In this document: positions 1 through 8,200 of the stretch, one piece after another
How the letters are laid out: each line of letters opens with the position of its first letter
Position numbering within the stretch: position 1 is the stretch's first letter
DNA from: DASQWC01 sp035640475
GTDB taxonomy: Bacteria; Actinomycetota; JAICYB01
Direction of reading: 5' to 3'
Assembly: GCA_035640475.1 (NCBI GenBank)
Contig: DASQWC010000055.1
Location: forward strand, 1-16,472
DNA length: 16,472 nt
Notes under the pieces: model-generated
Seen by the model: the letters and a program-made list of their open reading frames with translations, nothing else
Told to the model about the DNA's origin: nothing
The model's database searches: none
Position numbers and translations under genes: made by a program

Positions 1-1
1 C

Positions 2-1036
2 CGCCACAACTACGTTCGCCGCGAGCCCGTGGGCGTGTGCGGCCAGATCATCCCCTGGAACTACCCGCTGGTCATGGCGGCGTGGAAGATCGCGCCGGCG
101 CTCGCGTGCGGGAGCACGTGTGTCCTGAAGCCGGCCGAGCAGACCCCGCTCACCGCGCTGCGTTTCGCGGAGCTTACGGCGGAAGCGGGCGTTCCGGACG
201 GCGTCGTGAACATCATCACCGGCGACGGGACGACGGGGGCGGCGATCGTCGAGCACCCGCAGGTCGACAAGATCGCGTTCACCGGCTCCGTTGAGGTCGG
301 GCGCAAGATCATGGCATCGGCTGCCGGCACGATCAAGCGCGTCTCACTGGAGCTCGGCGGCAAGAGCCCGAACATCGTGTTCGCCGACGCGGATCTGGAC
401 GCCGCGACGCGCATGGCGATGTTCGGCGTGTTCTCGAACTCGGGACAGATCTGCACGGCGGCGACGCGCCTGTTCCTCGAGCAGACCATTCACGACGAGT
501 TCGTCGAGAAGCTCGCGTTGTTTACGAAGAAGGTGAAGGTCGGGACGGGCTTCGAGGATGACGTGCTCGTCGGTCCTCTTGTGTCCTTCGAGCAGCTCGA
601 GCGGGTGACCAAGTACCTGGATGTGGGCCGTTCGGAGGGAGCCGAGGCCGTCACCGGCGGGGCCCGGGTCGACCGGACCGGGTACTTCGTCGAGCCGACG
701 ATCTTCACAGGTGTCCGCAACGACATGCGGATCGCGAAGGAGGAGATCTTCGGACCGGTCCTGTCGGTGATCCCGTTCAAGGACGTCGACGACGCCGTCG
801 TGCAGGGCAACGACACCGAGTACGGCCTTGCCGCGGCCGTGTGGACACGGGACATCAGCAAAGCGCACCGAGCGGCGGCCGCCTTGCGAGCGGGGACGGT
901 CTGGGTCAACTGCTACTTCGACGGCGATAACTCGACGCCGTTCGGCGGTTACAAGCAGTCGGGCTTCGGCCGGGAGAAGGGTGAGGCCTCACTCGATCTC
1001 TACACGCAAGAAAAAGCAGTCATTGTGAAGCTCTAA
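2..1036 (+). CDS. NAD(P)-dependent aldehyde dehydrogenase, 3' part (5' end outside window)
   Basis: The protein oxidises an aldehyde to a carboxylate with NAD(P)+ in the cytoplasm. The frame is open from base 2 and reads RHNYVRREPVGVCGQIIPWN before the first GTG at 29. That is the usual ALDH cofactor-domain stretch, so the gene starts outside the window and about 140-150 N-terminal residues of a roughly 490-aa enzyme are missing. Visible hallmarks are IPWNYPL, the FTGSVEVG nucleotide-binding segment, the general-base Glu in LELGG (codon 350-352), the catalytic Cys in SGQICTA (codon 452-454, the typical 34 residues later), EIFGPVLSV, and the C-terminal PFGGYKQSGFGRE. The sequence looks like the betaine-aldehyde/PuuC-like branch, but the substrate cannot be fixed. 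It ends with TAA and converges on the VIT1-type gene across a GC-rich hairpin. The family is certain; the substrate is open. Confidence 0.95.
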   Translation, partial: RHNYVRREPVGVCGQIIPWNYPLVMAAWKIAPALACGSTCVLKPAEQTPLTALRFAELTAEAGVPDGVVNIITGDGTTGAAIVEHPQVDKIAFTGSVEVGRKIMASAAGTIKRVSLELGGKSPNIVFADADLDAATRMAMFGVFSNSGQICTAATRLFLEQTIHDEFVEKLALFTKKVKVGTGFEDDVLVGPLVSFEQLERVTKYLDVGRSEGAEAVTGGARVDRTGYFVEPTIFTGVRNDMRIAKEEIFGPVLSVIPFKDVDDAVVQGNDTEYGLAAAVWTRDISKAHRAAAALRAGTVWVNCYFDGDNSTPFGGYKQSGFGREKGEASLDLYTQEKAVIVKL

Positions 1037-1045
1037 GGGGGGTTC

Positions 1046-1096
1046 GGGGGGCCGCGGAGCGAAGCGGAGCCGCCGCGCGGAGCGCGGCAGCCCCCC
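1046..1096. terminator. GC-rich inverted-repeat element between convergent genes, probable bidirectional terminator or interspersed repeat
   Basis: A 7-bp perfect outer stem, GGGGGGC (1046-1052) with GCCCCCC (1090-1096), encloses an inner hairpin, CCGCGC-GGA-GCGCGG (1073-1087). Inside are three copies of GCGGAGC (1054, 1064, 1077). It lies between the stops of the aldehyde dehydrogenase (+) and the VIT1-type gene (-), where a shared terminator is expected. There is no long T tract, so a repeat family or Rho-assisted stop is as likely as a classic intrinsic terminator. Confidence 0.5.
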
Positions 1097-1104
1097 GATC
1101 AAAA

Positions 1105-1124
1105 GGGAGCGCGCGGGAGCGCGC
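1105..1124. repeat. Perfect tandem duplication of a 10-bp unit
   Basis: GGGAGCGCGC occurs twice with no gap (1105-1114 and 1115-1124), just downstream of the GC-rich hairpin and before the stop of the minus-strand gene. It may be part of the same repeat element. No function is visible. Confidence 0.7.
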
Positions 1125-1140
1125 AATGCTGGAGTCTAGG

Positions 1141-2040
1141 TTAGAGCTCGATCCCGATCAGGGTGCCGAGGGCGCGTCCGATGCCGAAGGAGATGACGGC
1201 GACGCCGAGGCCCAAAGCCAGCATGACGCCGAACCGCCGAACGAACGACCGGTTCTGCATGACCGACGAATATCCGGAGAACGCCGCGATGATCACGATC
1301 GCCGATGTCCAAGAGATCACGAGCGCGATGTGCCGGTCGGCGAGAAGGAAGAACGGAAGCACAAGCCCCACGACGACGACGATGTAGGCGATGCCGGTGT
1401 ACGCGGCCGCTTTGACGGGTCGGAGCTCGGATGGGGCACCGATGTCCACAGACAAGAAGTTCGACGCCGCCATCGACATCGAGGCGGCGATGCCCACGAC
1501 GAGCGCGGCGAACCCGATGAGCTTCGGGTCGGAGATCGAGCTGACGAGCCCTGTGAGGCCACCAGTGAGCTCGACGAGAGCGTCGTTGAGGCCGAGCACT
1601 GCGGCCCCCAGATAGACGCGGCGCTCGTCCTCGACGCCCCGCTCGAGGGCCTCTTCGTGCTCTTCCTCCTCTTTCAGCATCTTGGTGACCCCGCGCTTCT
1701 GGGCGGCCGTGAGCTTCCCGTCGTCCAGCAGCTGCTTGTAGGTCTTGATGGCCTTGTCCTCTCCGCGCTCGAGCCAGCGGATCGTGAAGGCCGGGCCGAG
1801 GACGACGCTCGCCGCTACCAACAGCGCGTGCCGCAATCGTGATGGGCGAAGGCTGCGTTCGTTGAGCTTGCCCACACCGACCCAGAAATCGACGTGCGAT
1901 CGCTCTTGCTCGGCGAGCTCGGTGAGCTTGCGTCGACTCGATCCCTCTGGGAGCCGGGCCGCAAGTGCCGAGTAGAGCCGGTGCGCGAAAAGCTCTTCCC
2001 GGGCCTGCACGCGGGCGATCTGGTCCAGGCTCGCCGTCAT
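1141..2040 (-). CDS. Ferritin-like/VIT1 (CCC1) fusion membrane protein, MbfA-like, 299 aa
   Basis: Likely a cytoplasmic-membrane iron (or manganese) transporter with a soluble di-iron-type sensing or oxidising domain. The N-terminal half (about residues 1-140) resembles erythrin/rubrerythrin, with ExxH motifs at E46-H49 and around E125-H128 in a KEEEEHEEAL helix. The C-terminal half is a VIT1/CCC1 domain with about five membrane segments near 142-165, 174-196, 211-233, 238-262 and 271-297, including LNDALVELTGGLTG. Proteins of this architecture (MbfA in rhizobia) export iron and protect against peroxide. The ATG at 2040 begins MTASLDQIARVQ; no clear Shine-Dalgarno precedes it. It is divergent from the methyltransferase with a very short gap. 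Direction of transport is inferred from the family. Confidence 0.85.
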   Translation of the reverse strand: MTASLDQIARVQAREELFAHRLYSALAARLPEGSSRRKLTELAEQERSHVDFWVGVGKLNERSLRPSRLRHALLVAASVVLGPAFTIRWLERGEDKAIKTYKQLLDDGKLTAAQKRGVTKMLKEEEEHEEALERGVEDERRVYLGAAVLGLNDALVELTGGLTGLVSSISDPKLIGFAALVVGIAASMSMAASNFLSVDIGAPSELRPVKAAAYTGIAYIVVVVGLVLPFFLLADRHIALVISWTSAIVIIAAFSGYSSVMQNRSFVRRFGVMLALGLGVAVISFGIGRALGTLIGIEL

Positions 2041-2054
2041 CGCGTCAGTGTCGC

Positions 2055-2954
2055 ATGCGTGCCCGACGTGCCTGGAATGTGATAAACGCTTACGACGTGA
2101 AAGCCGATCAGCTCCTCAAAGACGCCAAGAAGACGCTCGTTGCCGCCAATCAGCGCTTCGGGTGGCAGGGCGACGAGGCGGACCAGGCGTGGGACCTGCT
2201 GGCGCACGTCCTCGGCCGGGAGCCGAAGGAGTCGGAGGAGATCTCGCTCTCGGCGCAGCGGACCTTCGAGCGACTCGTGAAGCGCCGCACGACCGGCGAG
2301 CCCCTGGCGTTCATCGTCGGCTGGGTGGAGTTCCTGGACTTCAAGATGAAAGTCAGGCCGGGCGCGTTCCTTCCGCGTCTCACGAGCGAGTTCCTCGCCA
2401 AGCAAGCGATCCGCAGGATCCGTGGACGGCGCAACGCCGTCCACGTGGACCTCGCGACGGGCATCGGCCCGGTCGCGATCGGGTCGGCCCGGGCCGTCCC
2501 GAAGGCGCGCGTTTTCGGAGCAGATATCTCGCGCAAGGCGATCTCGCAGGCGCGCGCGAACGCTGCGGCGCTCGGTGTGCGCAACGCCTCGTTCGTCCGC
2601 AGCGACCTGTTCGACTCGCTGCCGAAGAGCCTGCGCGGCGGCATCGATGTGGTCACGATCCATCCGCCGTATGTGCCGCAGAACGAGGTCTCCGATCTCC
2701 CCGTCGAGATCAAGGGCCACGAGCCGAAGCACACGCTCACCGACGGGTCCCACGACGGTCTCGGGCTCGTTCGCCGGGTCGTCGCCGACGGTCTGGAGTG
2801 GCTCCGGCCGGGTGGGTGGCTGCTGATCGAGACGACGCCGACCGAGTCGTCGATGATCCGCGGGTACATGCGTGAAGCCGGCTACTGGGACGTGCGCAGC
2901 ACGGTCGGCGAGCTGAAGCTGACGCGCGTGTACTGTGGCCGAACGCCCGACTGA
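2055..2954 (+). CDS. PrmC/HemK-like class I SAM methyltransferase with HPPY motif, 299 aa
   Basis: A SAM-dependent methyltransferase related to PrmC, which methylates glutamine of release factors. Numbered from the ATG at 2055, a helical N-terminal domain (about 15-95) leads into GEPLAFIVGWVEFLDFKMKV and LPR, matching the PrmC linker. Motif I is VDLATGIGPVAIG (131-143), the acidic motif II is FGADIS (154-159), and the catalytic [N/D]PPY position reads HPPY (203-206). The C-terminal part carries LRPGGWLLIE. The Asn-to-His change makes glutamine methylation doubtful, so this is probably a divergent paralogue. In-frame GTGs at 2079 and 2097 are alternative starts; none of the three has a good ribosome site, and 2055 leaves only 14 bp to the divergent gene. 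The stop overlaps the next gene's start by 20 bp, indicating co-expression. Confidence 0.75.
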   Translation: MRARRAWNVINAYDVKADQLLKDAKKTLVAANQRFGWQGDEADQAWDLLAHVLGREPKESEEISLSAQRTFERLVKRRTTGEPLAFIVGWVEFLDFKMKVRPGAFLPRLTSEFLAKQAIRRIRGRRNAVHVDLATGIGPVAIGSARAVPKARVFGADISRKAISQARANAAALGVRNASFVRSDLFDSLPKSLRGGIDVVTIHPPYVPQNEVSDLPVEIKGHEPKHTLTDGSHDGLGLVRRVVADGLEWLRPGGWLLIETTPTESSMIRGYMREAGYWDVRSTVGELKLTRVYCGRTPD

Positions 2955-4416
2955 TCTCCACGCCGACGCCGTCGTCGTCGGCGCCGGCCACAACGGACTA
3001 ATCGCCGCCGCGTATCTTGCCCGTGCCGGTCTTCGCGTGATCGTGTGCGAGCGCCGTGACATTGTCGGCGGCGCCGCCGTCACCGAAGAGATCGTTCCCG
3101 GCTTTCGAGCCTCGACGGCGAGCTATGCGCTGTCGCTTCTTCGTCCCGACGTGTTCGCGGATCTCGAGCTCGAACGGCATGGAGTGATTGTCGTGCCGAA
3201 GGATCCGCAGATGTTCGTTCCACACGAAGACGGTCACTTCAGCGTGTGGCGCGACTCGGCCCGCACAATCCAAGAGCTGGCGCGCTTCGGTGACGACGAA
3301 GGCTACGCGCGCTGGTCGGCCTTCTGGGACGACGCCGTCGCGAAGCTCCGACCATTGGTCGATGCCGCCGATCCGCCGCCGCTGGCGGAGGTGGAACGAG
3401 CCGTGGGGCCGGACATCTGGCGCTGGGCGGTCGCCGGCAGCGCGGCAGAAGCCGTTGAGCGGTTCTTCGAGCACCCGGCGGTCCAGGGAGCATTCGCGTC
3501 GCAGGGCGTGATCGGAACGTGGGCGAGCGTTCGCGATCCCGGGACGGCGTGGGTGCTGGCCTACCATGCGCTGGGAGGCGAGCTCTACGGCTCTTCCGGG
3601 ACCTGGGGCTACGTGAGGGGCGGCATGGGCGCTCTCACGGGCGCCCTGCGGGCCGCCGCCGAGGATGCGGGGGCCGAGATCCTCGTTGGGGCTCCGGTCG
3701 AAGAGATCCTCGCGGACGGCGGATTGCGCCTGGAAGGCGGCCGCGTCGTCCGTGCCGAGGTCGTCGTATCGGGAGCCGATCCGAAGACGACCTTCCTGCG
3801 GCTCGCGCCGTCCGGGGCCCTGGATGCGTCGTTCGTCGAGCATGTGGAGTCGTGGCGGGCGCCGGGCTGTGTGCTCAAGGTCAACATGGCGCTTTCGGAA
3901 GCGCCGCAATTCGCCGAGCTGCGGGGCACGATCGAGATCTCGCCGTCCATCGATTACCTGCACGCCGCGTACGAGGAGGCGAAGTCGGAAGGATACTCGC
4001 GCCGGCCTTTCATCGAGTGCTTCGTGCAGTCGGCCGTCGATCCTGGCCTCGTCGACGGTGACGGCCACGTCGTCTCGGCCTTCACGCAGTACACGACAGA
4101 CCTTGCCGATCTGTCGGCGGCGACCGAGGCCGTGCTCGACACACTGTCGTCCTACGCACCGAACCTGCGCGACGCGATCGTTGCGTGCGAAGCGCTCGGC
4201 CCTCGCGAGCTCGAGCAGCGCTTCGGGCTGTCCGGCGGAAACATCTTTCACGGCGAGCTGCTGCCCGATCAGTCGTTCGGCGAGCGCTTCGACTACCGGA
4301 CGCCTCTGCGCGGCTTGTACCTGTGCGGGTCCGGCGCGCGTCCGGGCGGCTGCGTGATGGGAGCGGCTGGACGCAACGCTGCTAAGGTCGTCCTCCAAGA
4401 CTTGGGGAGGGCCTGA
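2935..4416 (+). CDS. FAD-dependent oxidoreductase, PYROXD2/phytoene desaturase-like, 493 aa
   Basis: A flavoprotein amine-oxidase/phytoene-desaturase superfamily member. The N-terminal dinucleotide-binding fold has VVVGAGHNGLIAA (GxGxxG at 16-21) and the ribose-binding Glu in CER (E39), followed by GGAAVTEE. A glycine-rich flavin stretch, WGYVRGGMGALTGAL, lies mid-protein, and the C-terminal FAD motif is GLYLCGSGARPGGCVMGAAGRNAA in two overlapping blocks (from about residue 460). That C-terminal block is characteristic of PYROXD2-type proteins rather than true CrtI. No carotenoid genes are adjacent, so carotenoid desaturation is not supported. The GTG at 2935 lies inside the end of the methyltransferase gene; the FAD motif would be lost with any much later start. 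The substrate is unknown. Confidence 0.88.
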   Translation: MAERPTDLHADAVVVGAGHNGLIAAAYLARAGLRVIVCERRDIVGGAAVTEEIVPGFRASTASYALSLLRPDVFADLELERHGVIVVPKDPQMFVPHEDGHFSVWRDSARTIQELARFGDDEGYARWSAFWDDAVAKLRPLVDAADPPPLAEVERAVGPDIWRWAVAGSAAEAVERFFEHPAVQGAFASQGVIGTWASVRDPGTAWVLAYHALGGELYGSSGTWGYVRGGMGALTGALRAAAEDAGAEILVGAPVEEILADGGLRLEGGRVVRAEVVVSGADPKTTFLRLAPSGALDASFVEHVESWRAPGCVLKVNMALSEAPQFAELRGTIEISPSIDYLHAAYEEAKSEGYSRRPFIECFVQSAVDPGLVDGDGHVVSAFTQYTTDLADLSAATEAVLDTLSSYAPNLRDAIVACEALGPRELEQRFGLSGGNIFHGELLPDQSFGERFDYRTPLRGLYLCGSGARPGGCVMGAAGRNAAKVVLQDLGRA

Positions 4417-4417
4417 C

Positions 4418-5212
4418 ATGTGCTACGAGACGACCGCGCGCCCGCCGTTGCCGCCGATCAGTCTGAGGGAGGGCCTTCGGCCCATCCACGGAGGCGCCGC
4501 CACGGGCGAATCGGTCACCTTGAAAGCGTCCGACGGCAACGAGTTCGCTGCATTCTCGGCGAAGGCCGAAAGCGCCGGGGGGCCGGGCATCGTCATCCTG
4601 CCCGACGTGCGCGGGCTGCACCCGTTCTTCGAAGACCTCGCGCTGCGCTTCGCAGAGGCCGGCGTTCACGCGACGGCCTTCGACTACTTCGGGCGGACGG
4701 CGGGCGTCGCGCGTCGCGACGACGACTTCGACTTCTGGCCGGAGGTGATGAAGACGAAGCCCGACACGGTCTCGCTCGACGTCGCCGCGACCGCCGACCA
4801 CTTGCGCTCCGATGACGGCGGCGGGGCGACGGCGATCTTCACAGTCGGGTTCTGTTTCGGCGGCCGGAATTCGTTCAATCAGGCCGCACGCGGGCTCGGC
4901 CTTGCCGGCGTCATCGGCTTCTACGGAAGCGTCGTCCCGCGCGACGAGAGCGACACCGACGCGCCCATCGACAAGGTCTCCGACTTCGAGTGTCCGGTGC
5001 TCGGGCATTTCGGCGGAACCGATCAGATGATCCCGGCCGACGGCATCGAGGCCTTCGGGAAGGCGCTCGACGAAGTCGGTGTCGGAAACGACCTGAAGAT
5101 CTACGAAGGCGCGCCCCACTCGTTCTTCGACCGGGCCTTCGAGCAGTTCAAGGCCGAGTGCGACGACGCCTGGACGCGAATGCTCGAATTCATCCGGGCG
5201 AACAGTAGGTAA
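4418..5212 (+). CDS. Dienelactone hydrolase family protein, 264 aa
   Basis: An alpha/beta-hydrolase of the carboxymethylenebutenolidase type, cytoplasmic. The full triad is visible: nucleophile Cys146 in GFCFGGR (Cys rather than Ser is the family mark), Asp202 in GGTDQMIP and His234 in GAPHSFFDR. LPDVRGLHPFFEDLA (61-75) is the usual oxyanion/early strand region. Length is near the family's 230-270. The ATG at 4418 starts one base after the upstream TGA and has a strong site, GGGGAGG (4404-4410), 7 nt away, so it is the third gene of the operon. In aromatic catabolism such enzymes open dienelactone, but no ring-cleavage genes are present; a different lactone or ester is possible. Confidence 0.9.
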   Translation: MCYETTARPPLPPISLREGLRPIHGGAATGESVTLKASDGNEFAAFSAKAESAGGPGIVILPDVRGLHPFFEDLALRFAEAGVHATAFDYFGRTAGVARRDDDFDFWPEVMKTKPDTVSLDVAATADHLRSDDGGGATAIFTVGFCFGGRNSFNQAARGLGLAGVIGFYGSVVPRDESDTDAPIDKVSDFECPVLGHFGGTDQMIPADGIEAFGKALDEVGVGNDLKIYEGAPHSFFDRAFEQFKAECDDAWTRMLEFIRANSR

Positions 5213-5289
5213 TTCGCCGCAGTATGCCCCTTCGCTACCCTCTACGCTTGAGCGGGGTCTAACGTCGCACGCTCGGGGGTGGTGAGGCG

Positions 5290-8200
5290 ATGAGCACGCG
5301 GGTTGTGACACTCCTCTTCACCGACCTCGTCTCGTCGACCGAGATCTCACAGCGCCTGGGCGAGGACGCCGCCGAAGACTACCGGCGGGCACATTTCCGG
5401 ATCTTGCGCGAGGCAGTGACCGCACACGGCGGCGAGGAGGTCAAGAACCTCGGCGATGGTCTCATGGTCGTCTTCGAGTCGCCGTCCGACGCAATCGCAT
5501 GTGGCGTGGCCATGCAGCAGGGCGTCGAGCACCACAACCGGCGGGCGAACGAACGGATCGACCTGCGCGTCGGACTGCACATGGGTGAAGTCACGCAGGA
5601 GGACGGCGACTACTTCGGGACGGCCGTCGTCGTCGCCGAGCGGCTGAGCAAGGTCGCCGGACCCGCGCAGATCCTCGCGTCGGATGTGCTGCGCCTGATC
5701 GTCGGCTCTCGCGGCGGTCACGGGTTCAGCAGCCTCGGCTCCCTGGACCTCAAAGGTGTACCCGACCCTGTGGGAGCGGTGGAGGTCGGATGGGAGCCGC
5801 TGGCCGCCGAATCGATCTCCCTTCCGCACGCCTTGTCCGTCGTCGAGATCAACGACTTCGTCGGACGAAGTGAGGAGCGAGAGCAGCTCCTGGACGCGTT
5901 CAAACGGGCGCGGGCGGGCGAGCGCCAGCTTGTCTTTCTCGTCGGCGAGCCGGGGATGGGCAAATCGCGCCTCTGCGGAGAGTTTGCGCGAGAGGTCTAC
6001 GCCGCCGGCGCTACCGTGTTGTACGGACGTTGCGACGAAGAGTCGCTTGCGCCGTACCAGCCGTTCGTCGAGGCGTTGCGCCACTACGTTTCGGTTTGTC
6101 CGCCCGACGAGCTCCGAGCGCAGGCCGGGCCGACGGCCGACGATCTCGCCCGCCTTGTTCCGGATCTCGCGCGCCGGGTCCCGGGCGTCACGGTGCCGCC
6201 GACGGGCATCGATGCCGAAGCCGATCGGCTGCGTCTGTTCGATGCGGTTCGTTTCCTACTCGCTGAGGCGTCCGTCGAACAGACGGTCGTCCTGATCCTC
6301 GACGACCTCCATTGGGCCGACCGGCCCACACTGCAGCTCCTTCGGCATCTGCTTCGGGCCGAGCCCTTCCCGATCCTTCTTGTGGCGACCTACCGGGAAA
6401 CGGATCTGGATCGTGCGCATCCACTCGCGACCGTCCTCGCCGACCTTCGTCGCGAGCACCCTTTCGAACGCCTGCACATGAAGGGGTTGGACATCGAAGA
6501 GATCGTTCAGTCCCTCGAGCGAGCCGCGGGTCAGGACATTGGACGCCGGGGGCGCAGGCTGGCCGAAGCGCTCGCGCACACAACCGACGGCAATCCCTTC
6601 TTCATCATCCAGATCCTCGGTCACTTGACCGATACGGGAAGGATCTACGAGCAGGACGGCGTGTGGACATTCGACGTCTCCGTCGACGAGCTGGGCATCC
6701 CCGAGGGCGTGAAGGAAGTAGTCGGCCGACGGATCTCATCGCTATCCGAAGATGCGAACAAGGCTCTCGGCGTAGCAGCCGTCCTCGGGCGCGACTTCTC
6801 GCTGGACATACTCGAACGCGTTGCGGATATGAGCTCCGACGAGCTCGTCGACGCGTTGGACGAGGCCGTCCGGGCCGGGATCGTCCTCGAGGCTCGCGGC
6901 GCGCCGGGACGCTATAGCTTCGCCCACGCCCTCGTGCGCGAAACGCTGTACGAAGAGCTCACAGCGACGCGACGTGTGCGGCTGCACCGGCGGACGGCGA
7001 GCGTGCTGGAAGAGCTCGCCGCCGGCGATGAGGATCGATTCGTCTCGGAGCTCGCCTATCACTACCTCGAGGCGGCGCAGGTCACCGAAGTCGACAAGGC
7101 CATCGACTACGCACGGCGCGCGGCGAAGCGCGCCGTCTCGCTGATCGCCTACGAAGAGGGTGTGCGTCTCTACGAGCGCGCCATTGGAGCGCTCGACTTG
7201 GGTGAAGCGCCGGACGACTCGATGCGGCTCGACCTGCTCCTCGAGCTCGGCGATGCGCAATGGAAGGCGGGCGACGTTGTGGGCTCGAGAGAGACGTTCG
7301 ATCGAGCTCGAAGCCTTGCGAAGAAGCTGGACAATCGCGAGGCATTCGGAGCGGCAGCTCTCGGATTCGTTGGACCGCCCGAGTCGGGCTTTCCGCGCCA
7401 GCCCGGCGTCGAAGCGCTGGAAGAGGTCCTCGAGCTCCTCCCGCCTGACGATTCCGAGACGCGCGCACGCGTTTCCGTCCGGCTGGCGATGTTCCTTGCC
7501 ACGGATCCTTCGAGTGCGGAACGGCGAGCAGCTCTCGCGCGCGAAGCGGTGGATATGTCCAAGCGCATCGGCGACATTCGAACGATCGCGTACGTGTTGC
7601 GAGGGGCTCCACTCGCGCTCTGGGAACCGAACAACCTTGCGCGGGAGATCGAGTTCGCGGATGAGGTCATTCGGCTGGGCGAACAGGAAGGCGACAAGGA
7701 GCTCATCGCGTACGGCAACGGCTGGCGTTCTATTTGGCTTCTGTGGACCGGTGACACGGATGCCTCCGATGCTGCCCTTGCCGTCCAAGGGGAGCTGGGT
7801 GCCCAGCTCAAGCAGCCGTTCATGCGGTGGGCGCACGGCATGTGGACGGCCTGTCGCAAACAGATGCGAGGTGAGCTCGACGAGGCGGAGCAGCTCGCGA
7901 ACGAGTCGTTCGAGCTTGCGCAGCAAGTCGTCCCCGACGGGGCGGTTCCGATTTATGCCGTCCAGGTAGCTGCGATCCGATGGCTGCAGGGCCGCTTTGC
8001 CGAGGTTGAGCCCGTCGTGAAGGGGCAGGTGGAGGCGTTCCCCGAGATCCCGGCCTGGCGGTGCACGCTCGCGAACATCTATGCGGAGACCGATCAGCGC
8101 GACAAGGCGCACGCCGAATTCGAGCATTTGGCCTCCGCCGGCTTTCCCATACCAAGGGATGCGGCGTGGCCGATCGCGATCGCTCGGCTGTGCGTGATTG

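Noticed and set aside
29..1036. GTG at 29 as a true start of the left-edge aldehyde dehydrogenase
   Set aside because: The upstream in-frame residues RHNYVRREP continue the family alignment, so the gene simply enters from outside the window.
2935..4416. Carotenoid phytoene desaturase (CrtI) assignment
   Set aside because: The C-terminal block matches PYROXD2-type proteins and there is no crtB, crtE or other carotenoid gene in the window.
2998..4419. A 473-codon minus-strand open frame
   Set aside because: Antisense to the FAD oxidoreductase, whose N- and C-terminal flavin motifs are intact; the antisense product shows no motif.
5260..5265. TAACGT as a -10 for the cyclase-type regulator gene
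   Set aside because: No -35-like box at 16-18 bp upstream; the TTCGCC/TACCCT pair is slightly better but also weak.
6618..6631. Palindrome CGGTCA-CT-TGACCG resembling the TetR arms
   Set aside because: It lies deep within the coding sequence of the 1101-aa regulator, with no promoter nearby; probably chance.
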